From Tsukamurella conjunctivitidis (GTDB lineage: Bacteria > Actinomycetota > Actinomycetes > Mycobacteriales > Mycobacteriaceae): DNA of 64,000 nucleotides. Made by a program: the position numbers and the translations under genes. Under the pieces are notes generated by a model. It was not told where the DNA came from. It did no database searches and worked only from the letters and a program-made list of their open reading frames with translations. Below are positions 63,387-64,000 of the stretch, in pieces. Location: positions 1-64,000 of the forward strand of contig NZ_VIGX01000019.1 in the NCBI RefSeq assembly GCF_007858475.1, in the 5' to 3' direction. The number at the start of each line of letters is the position of its first letter. Positions within the stretch are counted from its first letter, which is position 1.

Positions 63387-64000
63387 CCTCGGTGGATCAG
63401 GACGCCGGTGTGGACCTCAGTGATGTGGAGGCCGTGATCCTGGTGGGCGGCAAGGGCACGCGCCTGCGGCCGCTCACCCTGTCGGCGCCCAAGCCGATGC
63501 TGCCCACGGCGGGCAAGCCCTTCCTCACCCACCTGCTCTCGCGGATCCGGGACGCCGGCATCCGCCGCGTGGTGCTCGGCACCTCGTTCAAGGCGGAGGT
63601 CTTCGAGGAGTACTTCGGCGACGGCTCCGAGCTGGGGCTCGAGCTGTCCTACGTGGTGGAGACCGAGCCGCTGGGCACCGGCGGCGGCATCCGCAACGTG
63701 CTGCCCGCGCTCACCGCCGACACCGTCCTCGTCTTCAACGGCGACGTTCTCGGCGGCTCCGACATCCGCGCCGTCGTGAACACCCACCGGGAGAAGGACG
63801 CGGACGTCACGATGCACCTCGTGCGCGTCCCCGACCCCCGCGCCTTCGGCTGCGTGCCGACCGACGCCTCGGGACGGGTCACGGCGTTCCTCGAGAAGAC
63901 ACAGGATCCGCCGACCGACCAGATCAACGCCGGCTGCTACGTCTTCCGGCGCTCGGTGATCGAGGAGATCCCCGCGGGCCGGCCGGTCTCGGTCGAGCGC
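63383..64000 (+). CDS. manB: NDP-sugar (mannose-1-phosphate) guanylyl/nucleotidyltransferase, partial
   Basis: The first 206 codons; the gene runs off the window. Nucleotidyltransferase N-terminus VEAVILVGGKGTRLRPLTLS with APKPMLPTAGKPFL, then ETEPLGTGGGIRNVLP and LVFNGDVLGG. This is the product known as ManB/RmlA2 (Rv3264c), making GDP-mannose or a related NDP-sugar for mannolipids. ATG overlaps the wbbL stop with AGGGGAG upstream. The symbol follows mycobacterial usage; the exact sugar is not provable from this part. Confidence 0.9.
   Translation, partial: MTSVDQDAGVDLSDVEAVILVGGKGTRLRPLTLSAPKPMLPTAGKPFLTHLLSRIRDAGIRRVVLGTSFKAEVFEEYFGDGSELGLELSYVVETEPLGTGGGIRNVLPALTADTVLVFNGDVLGGSDIRAVVNTHREKDADVTMHLVRVPDPRAFGCVPTDASGRVTAFLEKTQDPPTDQINAGCYVFRRSVIEEIPAGRPVSVER

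Overview
The window is about 70% GC, tightly packed on both strands, and has gene content typical of a mycolic-acid-bearing actinobacterium (order Mycobacteriales). Evidence includes accA3/accD5/accE, a LytR-CpsA-Psr ligase beside the rhamnosyl-linker genes rmlD-wbbL-manB, an LGFP cell-wall protein, PapA-type acyltransferases and mycofactocin-linked alcohol oxidation. Tsukamurella is my best guess for the genus, with Gordonia or Rhodococcus as alternatives; this is inference. Many genes start 6-8 bp after a TANNNT -10 element, so leaderless transcription appears common. I saw no tRNA, rRNA, CRISPR array, insertion sequence or prophage.

Layout. 1-6.1 kb: end of pyruvate kinase, GAPDH, an aminotransferase, and the divergent glycerol genes glpK/glpD. 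6.2-11.5 kb: a NarL-type two-component pair, a META-domain lipoprotein, an MFS exporter, an SRPBCC protein and a dodecin. 11.1-15.8 kb: a malonate operon (matC, a MatB-kinase-like fusion, a hotdog thioesterase) facing an IclR regulator across a clear palindromic operator. 15.9-21.1 kb: helicase Lhr and an LGFP protein. 21.1-29.3 kb: a mycofactocin/methanol-dehydrogenase locus (mftM, a MnoSR-like two-component system, an iron-type alcohol dehydrogenase, VWA and MoxR proteins, NDMA-dependent methanol dehydrogenase); three promoters there share a candidate operator motif. 29.3-33.1 kb: a D-aminoacylase-like amidohydrolase, an FMN reductase, an HTH-cupin regulator and two small unknown genes.

33.1-64 kb follows, with insertions and inversions, the gene order I recall for M. 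tuberculosis Rv3285c to Rv3264c: accA3, sufE, sseA, maf, accE, accD5, birA, PH-domain protein, GtrA, purK, purE, fadE25, Rv3268-like, LCP ligase, rmlD, wbbL, manB. Into this backbone are set two blocks I do not expect in the reference order. The first, between sseA and maf (38-45 kb), is a six-gene operon of four condensation-fold acyltransferases, one GT1 glycosyltransferase and one VC0807-type membrane protein; a fifth PapA-like gene follows sufE. It looks like a pathway for a multiply acylated glycolipid and is the best candidate for an undescribed system here. The second, between the PH-domain gene and gtrA, is an OmpR-type regulator, a Tat-exported cholesterol-oxidase-like flavoprotein and a sensor kinase.

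The genes join central carbon entry (glycerol, malonate, alcohols), acyl-CoA carboxylation for mycolate and methyl-branched lipid precursors, and cell-envelope assembly (arabinogalactan linker, probable acylated glycolipid).
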